NCBI GenBank assembly: GCA_037957365.1
Contig: JARHVA010005485.1
Location: forward strand, 181,001-245,000
Direction: 5' to 3'
Source of the DNA: Torreya grandis
Taxonomy: Eukaryota > Streptophyta > Pinopsida > Cupressales > Taxaceae
DNA length: 64,000 bases
In this document: positions 38,529 through 50,445 of the stretch, piece after piece
How positions within the stretch are numbered: position 1 is the first letter of the stretch
How the letters are laid out: each line of letters starts with the position of its first letter
The notes under the pieces: generated by a model
Database searches by the model: none
What the model was told of the DNA's origin: nothing
Seen by the model: only the letters and a program-made list of their open reading frames with translations
Made by a program: the position numbers and the translations under genes

Positions 38529-38798
38529 GAGGAGATGTGGAAGTATTAAAAGCATTCAATTTGATTTAATACCATATAAGTGTGAGAAAGAAGGAAGAAA
38601 AGAGTAGAGTAAAAAATGCAATAGAATATCTCTTAATAAAAGAAGTGTGAAGGGAAGATTTATCCTAATGAATAATATCATTTGACAATTATGAGAGAGA
38701 GGAAAGTAGAAACTATATAATAAAATTAGTGAGAGAAAGTGTAAGAGAATCAAATCCATCATTCAATTAAAGAATCAATCACAGATGGTGGAATTGAT

Positions 38799-38985
38799 TT
38801 GGCTTGGGAATGGTGCCTCAGAGTCTAGGGGTTGGTGAACCTATGGGTCGGTGCTTATGAATTGTCCAAGTTGGTCCTTGGTGAAGGGGATCAGTGTCTC
38901 TAGTGGGTGGGTACTCACAAATTGATCGATTTGGTGCTTGGTTTGGGGATTAGTGTCTCCAATATGTTGGTGCCTATAAACATTA
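38799..38985 (+). repeat. GC-richer imperfect tandem repeats (~60-75 bp) in the 3' LTR
   Basis: About two and a half units. Each has a TTGG(T/G) start, then a GTGTCTC/GTGCCTCAGAGTCT word, then GGGTNGGTNC or TTGGTGCC followed by TTATGAATTG, CACAAATTGATC or CTATAAAC. The array is clearly GC-richer than its surroundings and lies downstream of the predicted start site, so it may be in the transcribed leader. Confidence 0.65.
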
Positions 38986-39190
38986 TAAAAGAGTTACACA
39001 CACACACATATATAAGCAATATTTTTTCATGGTTCTCTTGAAAGGGTTTCTACATAAATATTTCATTTTATTGTGTTCTTAATTACTAGATCTTGAATGG
39101 TTATGGTTGTTGTGGTTGATTAAGTTTAAAATATTAAAAGAATATCTTATACTGATTCATCTCATTCTTAGTATAAGAATGTGTTTAACA

Positions 39191-39195
39191 CCAAC
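39191..39195 (+). repeat. Right target-site duplication of the Copia-type insertion
   Basis: CCAAC, matching CTAAT on the left after two C-to-T transitions. Giant-LTR sequence CTCATTTCTC resumes at once. Confidence 0.7.
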
Positions 39196-41330
39196 CTCAT
39201 TTCTCTAATCAAGTCACTAGTAGGCATTTTACAAGGGTTTAGGCCTATTTACCCTCTTAAGCTTTGTTCATAAAGGTTTCGCATTGAATTTGCAAAAAAA
39301 TTCCACAATATTAGTGTTTAAGACCCCTGTCAACTTCTCCAATCTTCTTATGTCCCCATGCAAAGCACCGAGATAGACATGAGCACTCAAAGCTACCTAC
39401 TCAAGCCTTTTCTTCCATTTACACAGGCCTAATATTGCCTTTGAGCCAAAATATGACTCCCTTGTGACCTAGTCTACATCCTAATAGCCTAGACACATCA
39501 AAATTCATCCTATAAAAATTTAATAGGGTATAAATCACATGATGGGATGGAAATTAATTGGGACCCTCATTGGGCTCTAGGCCTAAACCTGCCTAACAAG
39601 CCTATCTACACCTTAAAGCAAAAAATAACTTTTTGATGGCTTTTCTTGAAATTTATAAGTTTATAAACATATTTTATGACCCCATACACATGTCCAAATG
39701 AGTTATAAGGCATACCAAATTCTATAAGTAACACTAACCTCCCATTTAGACACTAAACAAAACCTTACCTTTTAGGTTTACCTAAAAACTTAGCCACCTA
39801 GTCCATATTATTGGGTTCCCTCATTATATGAGGTGTTCTACATATTTTTGTATATGTACCTCATATTTACACACATTATATCAAGGTTCAAACATCTCCT
39901 TATCCACTTGATCATTCCCTTTTCCAAAATTGTAAGGTTTGTGCATAAGAGAAGTACCTTCTATCCAAGATAAAACATATGGCACTTTCCCTATTTGTCT
40001 AGGAAAAATTAATATTGGATTAGTCTCCCCAAGTGGTTATGACATTATAAAAAAAAAAAATCATATTATTATCATGTCATTTTACCTTGTAATAATTTCA
40101 AAAACCAAAACATACTTTTGTGAAGATAGACTGTGCAGGTTTTAGAAGGTTGACTATGCATTACTTGGTTTGAACTCTTTATTATGCATACATTTCATTA
40201 GAGAGACAAATTTAAAGGGATAAAAATAATTTTTGGTATTTTTAAAACTTTTTTACCATTTCAACTTCCTACATGCCCTTGATACTCCTTAGTCAAATTT
40301 GAGTTTCAACTCTTGACTGTATTTCCTGCTTTGAACTCAAAAATGGTTCTTGTAGGTGCATGTTTTCTCAGTTGGAATTTGATATTAATACATAAAGACA
40401 TTATTTGAATATTTTATGTCAAATATAAATTATTTTAACATGTTTATCATGTTTATACAATGTCAACACTAATAATCATCACCCTTTATGCTCACTACCT
40501 TTCTTAGTCAACACAGTCAACTATATTGGGAAAGGTGAAACCTTGTAGGTGGAGATTATTATCTTGAAAGGTTAAAAATAATTAAAATATATCATGAAAC
40601 ATTTTAAAACATCTCAAATTTTCCAAAATTAGTTATTCCATCTGAAAACTCCATCTTGGACCATGTGCTCTTACAATTGGTTGTAGGTGTGCATTTTGTG
40701 GTGAAAAGGATACTTGTAGGTGCTGATGAGACTCAAATTATTTCATATAAACTCCTCTTGATGATAAATTACGTCAAAAATTTTCCTTTAAAATATTTTT
40801 AATTATAAAAATCATATAAAAATGATCTAGTCTTGCAACCTTGGGTTACGCTTTCAAGGAGGCAGTGTGGCTATAGGTATTGGCTAACCTTAGAAGCCAT
40901 TTCAACTTGAAAATTACTAATAATATGACACTTAATGCCTTATTAAAATTTTATAAGTATAATATAACACTTTAAACCTATTAATAATTCCATTATAATT
41001 CATACTTTACATTGTGAACACTTTCTTAAGTCTGAGCACTAAGTTGGTTGTAGGTGACTGTGCTTAAGCCATTTGTATGAACTAACTCATCTTTGGTGAA
41101 TGAAAACCATATTACATGTACCTCCTTGATGTTTTACATGGAAATTATGTGTTATTTATTGTAAAAATACATTCCAAACTATTCTTAAACACCAAATCCA
41201 CTCATTAGGCCTAGAACTTGTTATTAATTCATCTTGTTGTAGATAACACTATGGAATTTTAGTGTTTAAAGAACAACCTAAGAGATTTTGAAAACCACTC
41301 TCCTCAACTAAAACACAGATATAATTTTTC

Positions 41331-41333
<3 letters not shown>

Positions 41334-41423
<90 letters not shown>
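41334..41423 (+). repeat. (TA)n microsatellite in LTR copy B
   Basis: About 45 TA units. The homologous positions in copies A (near 30540) and C (near 49163) hold only short ATATA words, so this is a copy-specific expansion. Confidence 0.95.
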
Positions 41424-41424
<1 letters not shown>

Positions 41425-43065
41425 TTGGAGGCTCTATAAATCAATGCAACTCTGTATAAGAAACCTCAAAAAAGGGCCTGTACCTTTCTTTTGATAGTTC
41501 TTGAAATTTGTCCCAAAGTGCCACAAGTTTGATTATAAGGTATCCTTGAGGTTAAAATATAATTAAATATTATTAAAAATATTTAAAATGTTTTTAATTC
41601 ATGTTCAAACCTTCCAAACCTTAGAGAATACTCAAACACACATTTCATGTTCCCCAAGAAGTGGTAGATCATACAACTACTTCAGGTGGTCATTTATTAA
41701 ATTGCATTGATTTCTTGGCTCTTGAAGTGGTTATTGAAGTTTTATTTTTAATTTAATATGATTAAAATTAATATATGGTAAATAATACATCACTTTAATT
41801 CATTTTGGAACCATAACATAGAAGAAATCTCTAGTAATTGGAAAAAATGACTACAATTCCACTCCTTCATTTTTCCTTACAAACAAAGTTGGTTGGCTAA
41901 TCAAATAAACTAAAAATGTGAAACCAATCATGGATAAAATGAGATAAGGGATTAAAAAACATATTAAACTAATATAATCAACTAGATTATATGGAATCAT
42001 CCAAACAAGAGCAAAACTTGCAAGGTGCATAAATTATCAAGAAAAAAAAATGGTCAACTTCATGAGGATGGTTCATAAAGAAAAAACCAACATTATTAGA
42101 AATATTATTATGTAAATGAATTAATATTATTTTAATTTAACCTCCAATATTAATTTTTACTTGGAATTTCTCTAACTATTTGTACCAAATATAAACTTAA
42201 TGATTGGTTATATGTGTCTAGAAGAGTGAAACAGGAGCAAAATGGTTTTATCCAAATCTTGACACTTATAGAGAAATAAAAGTGTTAAAATGGATCTAAG
42301 TAAGTTAAATAGACATTCCTTGACCTTATCCCATGTGTCACACTCCTTTTTGAGCTCATACAAGTGCCATACTCTTCTCTTTTCCCAAAAAACTATTCTT
42401 TCTTCTAAAGAATCTATCACTTTTAGTTATGAACAATTTATTAAGGCATAATAGGACATATTTCACATTAAATAACCATTTGTACACCTTCACACTCTAT
42501 ACAACTCATTTAATGCTCTATTTTATTGTCAAAATGACTCAAAAGGACATAAGGACTAAAATGACTAATGACCAAGGCTAATATAACATGAAATCACATT
42601 AAATAATCTATAATACACCTTAATAAATATATATTAAACAATTTATAAACCTATAAATTCAATTTTTTACCTATAGGGGTACCAATTTGACTTGTAGGGT
42701 CAAATTTGGTTAACAAATAGGTGACTCATAGCGGTAGTATGCCTATTATACTAACTAGACTAGTAGCCTTATGAGTCTATTAGGCTCAGGGAGTCACCTA
42801 AATTTTGAATAAAAATATGGATTCATTTGACCATAGTCTTTGATCAAGACAAGACCACTTGATTACCTCAAACACACAAAACAAATGATACACACCAAAC
42901 AAATCAAACACACTTACAAGACACACACATGTGCTCAAAGCACTTAGGAAAAATAAGAAGAAAATAACTATATACAACTAAAAATTTATCGTACCTCCCT
43001 TTCAAGGATCAAAATTAAAGTTTCTTGCATTTCCTTCTTCATGAGATGAATCATGGTGCCAAGCA

Positions 43066-43350
43066 TGTTGTTCTTTAAATTCAACACTTGATATATCAAA
43101 CCTATTCCTTAACACTTCACTTGATCTACTTTAAAGTAGGTCATCCTCAAATAGAATATGTCTCTAATGTAAAATTATTCCCATTGTACTTGTACACATA
43201 CCTCATATTACTGCCTGCTCTTCATCTCATGATCAACTTTCATCTTCTTTGTAGGCATGGTTTTAAGAGTAATGGTTTCTTGTTCCTTATAAAATTGAGT
43301 CCAATAGAAGATTATTTTGACCTCCAAAGTCTGATGTGAACTTTTATCTT
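43066..43350. other. Indel segment present only in internal region 2
   Basis: Alignment with internal region 1 breaks after GCCAAGCATGTT and resumes at TTTCTCATCTAT. The segment has an open minus-strand reading (TLKTMPTKKMKVDHEMKS) with stops. It is either an insertion here or a deletion in region 1. The latter is favoured by lack of obvious insertion ends. Confidence 0.6.
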
Positions 43351-43354
43351 TCTC

Positions 43355-45155
43355 ATCTATTCCATTCTAAAACATTTCATCTTGTTTACCATCACTTGTA
43401 GTCAGCTCTAAGGAAGTTGTAGATGACTTGAGAGAATCAAACTCTTTTCAAATGTTTTCAAATTGTTACCAAAATTCCTCATCTTATTTTTTACCAGAAT
43501 CATGAAGAGGAAAATAAAGATATTCTCCTTCATCCTCTTCTTTATAATCTAAAAGGACTTCATCCAAAATTTCTTCTTTGACATAAGAAAGACATTCTTC
43601 ATTGTCAACTAAACAAGAAGACTAAACACAAACACTCACCTCTTATTCATCATTTACGACTTCTTGAGGGATATAAATTTATATCTCAACTATCATAACC
43701 TAATTTTGGTTCTCAAGGCTACAATATCTTCCATCTCCTTCTCCTTCTTAGTGATGCCAAGACTAGGCATCTTAAAATTAGGTGACCTAGCCCAATGAGG
43801 CTGCCAAGGAATTACACTTTATTCAAGCACAAGCTATGAATTTTCCTTAACCAAATTCTCCTCTTTAGGTTATCATACCACTTTTCCATTAAGGAAAAGG
43901 GTGATGGAGTTAGGACAAGATGAACTAGTTAGTGGAGGTGGAACATAGGACTCAAAATCAAATTGAGAATGCATTGTAGGGGATTATTTTGGGAGTTCTT
44001 GAGGATAGATAGGTATATCTTAGGCTAAAATAGCTTGGTTATCTTGCTTTCACTTTTCAATCAATTCAATTAAATCTGATCCAACTTGATCACTCTTTTT
44101 ATGGAGGTTAGATGGGGTGCATTTTTGCATAGGATCTTTTTTTGGGTCTAAACCTTTCATCACACCTTGACATAGCAATTTCATCCTTGACTCTAACTCT
44201 TAAATTTGCTTGGCTAGGTTCTCTTGGAAAATTATTTCTTAAAATTCATATGAATATTCATAATTATGAAGAGTAAAAAAGGGATAACATAAAATAAAAG
44301 AGGTCTCTTGAGGAAAGGTGGGAGGGTCTTACCTAAGATCAATCTCTCTCTCAACTTTACACTCCTTATCTAGGATTTTAACTTCCTTCTTTCCCCTTAA
44401 TTCTAGTACCTTATTCCAGCTTATTATTTTAGGATTAGGATTTTATTATTGAGGTAGTGATGCAATTTTAGGAGTGAATGAAGTGTTTAAAAAACTTGTA
44501 ATCTCCTTGGGATTGGTTTCTCCACCTTGTCTCCAACTTGGGATTTCATATCTAGAGATCAATTATTGAGGTGGGGATGTAATGGAAGAGGTAAATGAGG
44601 GCTTAAATTACAATTAATTTTCTTATAATATGTAATTATTCATTTTCATATTATCCAACTCAATTTGCCTATCAATATTTGCTTCAAAAATAAGGTTTAT
44701 CTTTCCAACTGTCTCTTCTAGTTGATTAGAAAAAAGATGACTTTGATAAGCTTGATTGGGATCTTGAGTAGGAGTAAAGTAGGACTGATATAAATATTTT
44801 GGAAGTGGATATGAAGGATTATAGGTTTTGTGATGTTGATTCTCATGAATTCTTAGCCTATCCTCCAAGGATGAAACTAGGCCACTCGCATCTAGCATCT
44901 CACTTTTGAACCTTTGCCAATTGGCTCTCTCAATAGGTGCACACTCTCTTTTAACCAGCTCTAATGAATATCTCACTTTATTAATAATATGAATATGAAC
45001 CTCTTGACCATATCCCATTTGTGTGTCAAGTTCCAACATGTACTTCTCATATTCCAAGAGTGTTTTCTTGAAAGTTGCAATGGATTGACTTGAGAAGTGA
45101 GTAGGTTTACTAAGAGGAGCAAGATATTGTGGAGGTTGGTTATAGGACTGATATA
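43355..45155 (-). pseudogene. Degraded minus-strand frame of the giant-LTR element, copy 2
   Basis: Same conceptual protein as at 32192-33960 but better preserved at its N-terminal end. A 144-codon open stretch (44623-45057) reads YEKYMLELDTQMGYG, then ERANWQRF, SGLVSSLEDRLRIHENQ, a Tyr/Pro/Gln-rich middle, and ANIDRQIELDNMKMN. Farther on it carries RYEIPSWRQGGETNPKEI, PWQPHWA-SPNFKMPSLGITK and the acidic tail, with stops. The N-terminal half is hydrophilic and helical with a disordered middle, compatible with a structural gag-type protein, but no zinc knuckle or known domain is visible. Conservation between two copies shows the reading frame is genuine rather than chance. Confidence 0.5.
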
Positions 45156-45506
45156 ATTCATGAAAATGCTGAAAATTTTCATATTTTAGGTGATAAAAAT
45201 CATGACAAAACTATTAATACTCACACCAAGAATGATAGGGAATGTCATAAGCTTGATATGTCTCACCAACTTGTGTAAAATATTACTCAACACCAAGGTC
45301 AGCCATGGAACTTCATTAGGAATAAAGAACACAAGGAATTATTCCCAAAAATATTTAAAATTAATAAAGGATATTTTACTATCTGATTTAAATTTAGAGT
45401 CACCATTGATGCTTAGATAGATGCATCTAAAGGTTGATTATCGAAAAACAACATAAAAAATCTTTCAACTTTTTGGACTAAGAGTCCCATTAGGCATGAT
45501 AAAAAA

Positions 45507-48500
45507 TATTATCACTTTTATTTTCATCCTTTAAGGATATTTCTCATCTCTCATCATCCAAATGGAAAAATTAAAACACCTCTAGGCTTGTGGGTAGCCT
45601 AATAATGAAGTGAATCTCTAGGCAGGGATAACTCCCTTAATATACCACTTTGGATCACTACTGCACCTAAAAATTGAAATGGGAAAAGGGAGAGAGAAAA
45701 ATGAAATAAAAATATATTAAAGGTGTGATAAAACAAGTTTTTTGATAACTTCCAACTAGCTACATGTCACACATGAGAACAAGGGATAAATTGAACATGC
45801 ACTTCTCTAATCTACATCTTTTCACATCAATGTTTCATTATGAGGTTATGGATGAATGTTTAGGCTAGGATGAATAGATAAGAGGCCTTGAATGGAAATA
45901 ATTAATATAGTAAATCACTCAACCTTGACACTTCCTATAACCCTTCACATGAACTCCAAGGAGAAACTTTCCAACTGCCAATAGGGTGAATGAATGAGGC
46001 AACATATTAAGGAAATCATAGTTATCACTAAGAAAGATCAATCATACACATAAAACACACCATGAACAATCATTTAAGAGGTAAAAATTAGTATTCTTAT
46101 TGATCAAATATAATTTAAATGAGTAGGGCTTCATAATACTCAGTTGGAGCATCAGTTACAAAGGCCAAAATGGCTAGTTCTTATAGAATTTGAGAGAGAG
46201 AGAGAGAGAGCAGAAAAGAGAAGTCCAAAGGTCACAAGTAAACTTGTAAATATTATAAAAGTATCTAAATATGAATTATAAGAAGATGTGAAATAAACCA
46301 TGTAATGTTAGGAATCCCAATTATCCATACAAGGCATAAGACTCATGAAAAGTGTCATGACACTCCTTGTGTTAGCTCAAAAAAATTGCCTTTATGATTC
46401 ACCTCTATTTGAAAATCACAAAACTAACTAGGGATATGTAGTATTATTATAATTAGAGATAAGGATTTCATACATTCCTCTCCAATAATTGGTTTCAGTC
46501 TTGGTAATCTAGAAACTTTTGAGAATAAACCATCACTATCTATAGTCTAAGAAACTCCTCTTTCACACACCTTGCACACTTGGCTTCTAAAAAGGAATAA
46601 AATTTACATTAAAATGAATTGGATGAAGTGGATGACACTTTTAAATACCCTCCATGGCCTTATAGGCATTATGAACACCTTAAAATCAGCTCACTTTAAG
46701 TTTTCCACCCTTTTCATTAGCTTGGTCATTATACTAGTTTTGATTGGCTGAGATGAAGTAGATGGTTTAGGAAATTATAAGTTTTTATAAGGAATTAAAT
46801 TTATCTAGGTATTTATCTTATGTCCTAATATTCCATTCCATGTGATTGTCATCTCTTGGAACCTCCTAGAACTTGCACAACACACAAAATAGTTAAAAAA
46901 CCCTATTTTGCACTCCATTTGTACAATTATGTACAACTCAAAAGTACGGGAAGGAGACTTAATTAAAGAGTCTCTTCAATGTTAAATCACTTTCATGGTA
47001 AAACTATATCATTTTATTATTCCTCCAACCTCATTTCTCCAATCAAATCACTAGTAAGGGTTTTGCAAGGGTTTAGGCATGTTTACCCTCTTAATCTTTG
47101 TTCATAAAGGTTTCACATTTAATTTACAAAAAAATTACACAATATTAGTGTGTATGACCCCTGTAAATTTATCCAATATTATTAGGTCCCCATACAAATC
47201 ACTAAGAGAGATATGAGCACTAAAAGCTACCTACTCGATCCTTTTCTTCCATTCACAGTGGCCCAATGTTACCTTTGAGCCAAAATATGACTCCCTTGTG
47301 ACCTCTTATACATCCTAACAACATATAAACATGAAAATTAATTCTATAAACATGATTCAATATGGTATAAATCTCACTCAGGTTTGGAAATGAAGTTGGA
47401 CCCCACATTGGGCTCTAGGCCTAAACTTGCCTAAAAAGCCTATCTATACCTTAAAGCCCAAAATAAATTTTTGATGGATTTAATTGAAATGTAAAAGTTT
47501 TTAAACATATTTAATGCCCCCATACACACTTTAAAATTATTTATAATTCATACCTAAGTCTATAAGTAACATTGACCTCCCATTTGGACACTAAACAAAA
47601 CATTGCCTTTTAGGCCTCCTTGCAAACTTAGCCACCTAGTCCATATTGTTGGGTTCCCTCATTATGTGATGTTTTCCTAATTTTTTTTTATTTAACTCAT
47701 ATTTTTACACCTTATATCAAGGTTAAAATATCTCCTTACCCACTTGATCATTCCCTTTTCCAAAATTTTAGGGTTTGTGCATAAGAGAAGTGCCCTCTAT
47801 CTAAGACAAAATAGATGGCACATACCCTATTTTATAAGAAAAAATTGTGGATTATCCCAAATTTGTGAGGAAATTATACATTAAAAATCATATTTTTATC
47901 ATGTAATTTTACCTTTTAATACTTTAAAAAACCAAAACAAACTTTTTGTGAAGACAGACTATTTTAGAAGGCTGACTATGCATTGCTTGGTTTGAACTCT
48001 TGCTTGTGCATAATTTTCATTAGAGAGATTAATTTTAAGGGATAAACATAATTTTGTATATTTTTTAAATGTGTATATCATTCCAACTTACTATTTATTG
48101 TTCATACTCCTTACTCAGTTAAAAATAAGTTTCAACTCTTGACTATATTTCTTGCTTTGAACTCAAAAATGGTTCCTTCAGGTACATGTTTAATTACTTA
48201 GACTTTGATATTAGTGAATAAATACCTTATTTAAATATTTTAGTTCAATAATCAATCATTTTAAACTTTTTATCATGTTTATTCATTGCCAACACTAAGA
48301 ATCATCACCCTTTATGCTCACTACCTTTCACAGTCAACACAATAAACTGTGTTAGGAAAGGTGAAACCCTATAGGTGGAGATTATTCTCTTAAAATGTTA
48401 CACTTATCCAATCTCATGATAATTTTGAAATCATCTCACATCTTCAAACCTTAGTGATTCCATCTCAAAAATCCATCTTGGACTGTGTGCTCTTACAATC

Positions 48501-50445
48501 AACTATAGGTGTGCATTTTATGGCGAAAAGGATACCTATAGGTGCTAATGAGACTCAAATTATTTCATATAAACTCCTATTGATGATAATTTAGGTAAAA
48601 AATGGTAATTTTAACAATTTTTTATTATAAAAATCATGGAAACATGATCTATTCTTATAACCTTGGATTAGGCTTTGAAGGAGGTAGTGTGGTTGTAGGT
48701 ATTAGCTAGCCTTGGAGGCCATTTCAACTTGGAAGTTACTAATAATCTGAAAATTAAGTGATTATGAAAACTTGATAAGAATAATTTACCCCTTGAAACC
48801 TCTTAATAATTCCATTATATTTAGTACTCTGTAATGTGAACACTTTCTCAAGTTTGAGCACTAAGTTGGTTGTAGGTGACTATGCTTAAGCCATTTGTAT
48901 GGACTTGCTCATATTTGGGGAATGAAAACCATTTTACATGTACCTCCTTAATGGTTTCCATGAATATTATGTGTTATTCAGTACAACAAGACAATACAAC
49001 CTAGTATTAAGCACTAAATCCACTCATTAGGCCTAGAACTTGCTATCAATTCATGTTGCTATAGATAACATTATGGAATTTTAGTGTTCAAAGAACAACT
49101 TAAGGGATTTTTAAAACCACTCTCCTCAACTAAAAAAACTCTCTTATTTTTCAATTTTATAGACATATATGGGATCTTGAGAAAAAAATTACTTGGAATC
49201 TCTAGAAATTAATGCAACTCTATATTAAAAAACCTCAAAAAAGGGCCTAGACCTCTATATTTTGACAATTTTAGGAGCTTGTCCCAAAGTGCCACAAGTT
49301 TTCTTAGAAGGTCTCGTTGAGGTTATAATAGCATTAAATCATATCAAAACTCTTACAAATGGTGTTAAATCATGTTAAAACCTTCCAAACCTTAGATAAT
49401 TCTCAAACACACATTTCATGTTTCCCTAAGAAGTGGTAGACTGTATAACTATTGTAGGTGGTCATTTGCTAACTTGCATGGATTTCTTTGCTCTTGAAGT
49501 GGTTCTCAAAGTTGAATTTGAAATTAAATATTAATAAAATTCATATATTGGAAATAATACATCACTGTAATTCATTTTGGAATCATAAAATAGAATAAAT
49601 CTCCAGCAATTGGAAAAAATGATTGTAATTCCATTTTTTCACTTCATGTAAAATAAGGTGGTTAGCTCATAAAATTAACTCAAAATTTGAAACCAATCAT
49701 GTATAACATTAAATAATTAATTTAACATCATTTGGAACCAATCTTAGTAATTGCATTGTATGAAATCATCCAAACAAGAGCAAAACATGTAGGGTGCACT
49801 TATTAGCATGTAGAAAAACATAATCAATTTCATGAGGATGGTTCATAAATCATAAGACACTATTATTAAAAATATTAATATATTTAAGTTTAATTTAACC
49901 TCTTAAAGGCATTTGACCTGGAAGTTCTCTGACTTTTCATACCAAGCATAAACTTGTTGACTGGTTTTGTGTGTCTAGAAGGTGAAAAAGGAGTAGAATG
50001 GTTTTAGACAAATTTTGACACTTTCATAGTAATTAAGTAATTTAAATGGATATAATTAATCTTAATAGACATTACCTGACCTTATCCCATGTGTCACACT
50101 CCCTTGTGAGGCCATACAAGTGCCACACTCTTCTTTTTTCCAAAGAAAACTACTCTTTCTTCTGAAAAACTTATCACTTTAAGTTATGAACAATTGATTA
50201 AGGTATAATAGGACACATTTCACATTAAGTCACTCTTATTACACTTTCCCACTTCCCTAGGATTATGTACAACTCATTTAATGCTCTATTTAACCCTCAA
50301 GATGGCTCAAAAGGACATACAGACTAAAATGACTAATGACCTATAATACACCTTAATACATATATATTAAACCCCTTATAAACCTTTAAAGTCAAGTTTT
50401 TACCTATAGGGGTCCCAATTTGACAATTAGTGTCAAATTTGGTCA
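45507..50445 (+). mobile_element. Giant LTR, copy C (4.94 kb)
   Basis: Third direct copy, starting TATTATCACTT and ending AAATTTGGTCA; 4,939 bp, one base longer than copy A. The end GGTCA is the least decayed terminus. Outside it the sequence returns to LTR-like X1. By eye the three copies are clearly homologous throughout but far from identical, so the array is old. Confidence 0.75.
46191..46210 (+). repeat. (GA)n tract in LTR copy C
   Basis: Short GA run at the same LTR position as in copies A and B. Confidence 0.85.

Larger units (their letters stand above)
35944..39190 (+). mobile_element. Gag-only Copia-type LTR retrotransposon (TR-GAG-like)
   Basis: A 3.25-kb element inserted in the middle giant LTR with a 5-bp target duplication. 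Order: truncated 5' LTR (35944-36040), degraded gag (36046-37889), untranslated spacer, polypurine tract (38276-38288), 902-bp 3' LTR (38289-39190). No protease, integrase, reverse transcriptase or RNase H sequence is present between gag and the polypurine tract. The structure matches non-autonomous terminal-repeat elements that keep only gag. A 5' deletion has removed most of the 5' LTR, the primer site and the gag N-terminus. Confidence 0.8.
38289..39190 (+). repeat. 3' LTR of the Copia-type element (902 bp)
   Basis: Starts TGTTGGAATAA and ends GTTTAACA, i.e. with TG..CA ends. Contains a TATA box, an imperfect tandem array and an (AC) run with TATA at 38998-39015. It is followed immediately by CCAAC, the right target-site duplication. 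Confidence 0.85.
34339..42712 (+). mobile_element. Giant LTR, copy B, interrupted by a Copia-type element
   Basis: Middle copy, starting TGATTTCACTT and ending AAATTTGGTTA. After removing the 3.25-kb insertion at 35944-39190 it is about 5.1 kb. The excess over copies A and C is largely explained by an expanded GA tract (35015-35139) and a TA tract (41334-41423). The same ordered blocks as in copies A and C are present, for example CCTCATTTCTC at 39195 and CCCATGTGTCACACTCC near 42330. Confidence 0.75.
42713..45506 (+). mobile_element. Internal region 2 of the giant-LTR element (2.8 kb)
   Basis: Collinear with 31834-34338. Its extra length is largely explained by about 285 bp at 43066-43350 that internal region 1 lacks. 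It again begins with a GGTGACTCATAG primer-site-like sequence and carries the same degraded minus-strand frame. No pol motifs are seen. Confidence 0.7.

Noticed and set aside
42208..42420. 70-codon minus-strand frame in LTR copy B (EERIVFWEKRRVWHLYELKKE)
   Set aside because: It looked protein-like, but in copies A and C the same sequence is shifted or stopped, so LTR conservation there is nucleotide-level only.
43088..43339. 83-codon plus-strand frame
   Set aside because: It lies in the indel segment absent from internal region 1, has hydrophobic low-complexity composition and no family resemblance.
45480..45506. Possible tRNA primer site on the minus strand next to LTR C (ATGCCTAATGGGACTC)
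   Set aside because: The implied tRNA 3' end does not have the correct spacing between a T-arm and CCA. The plus-strand TGGTGACTC fits better, although orientation remains open.
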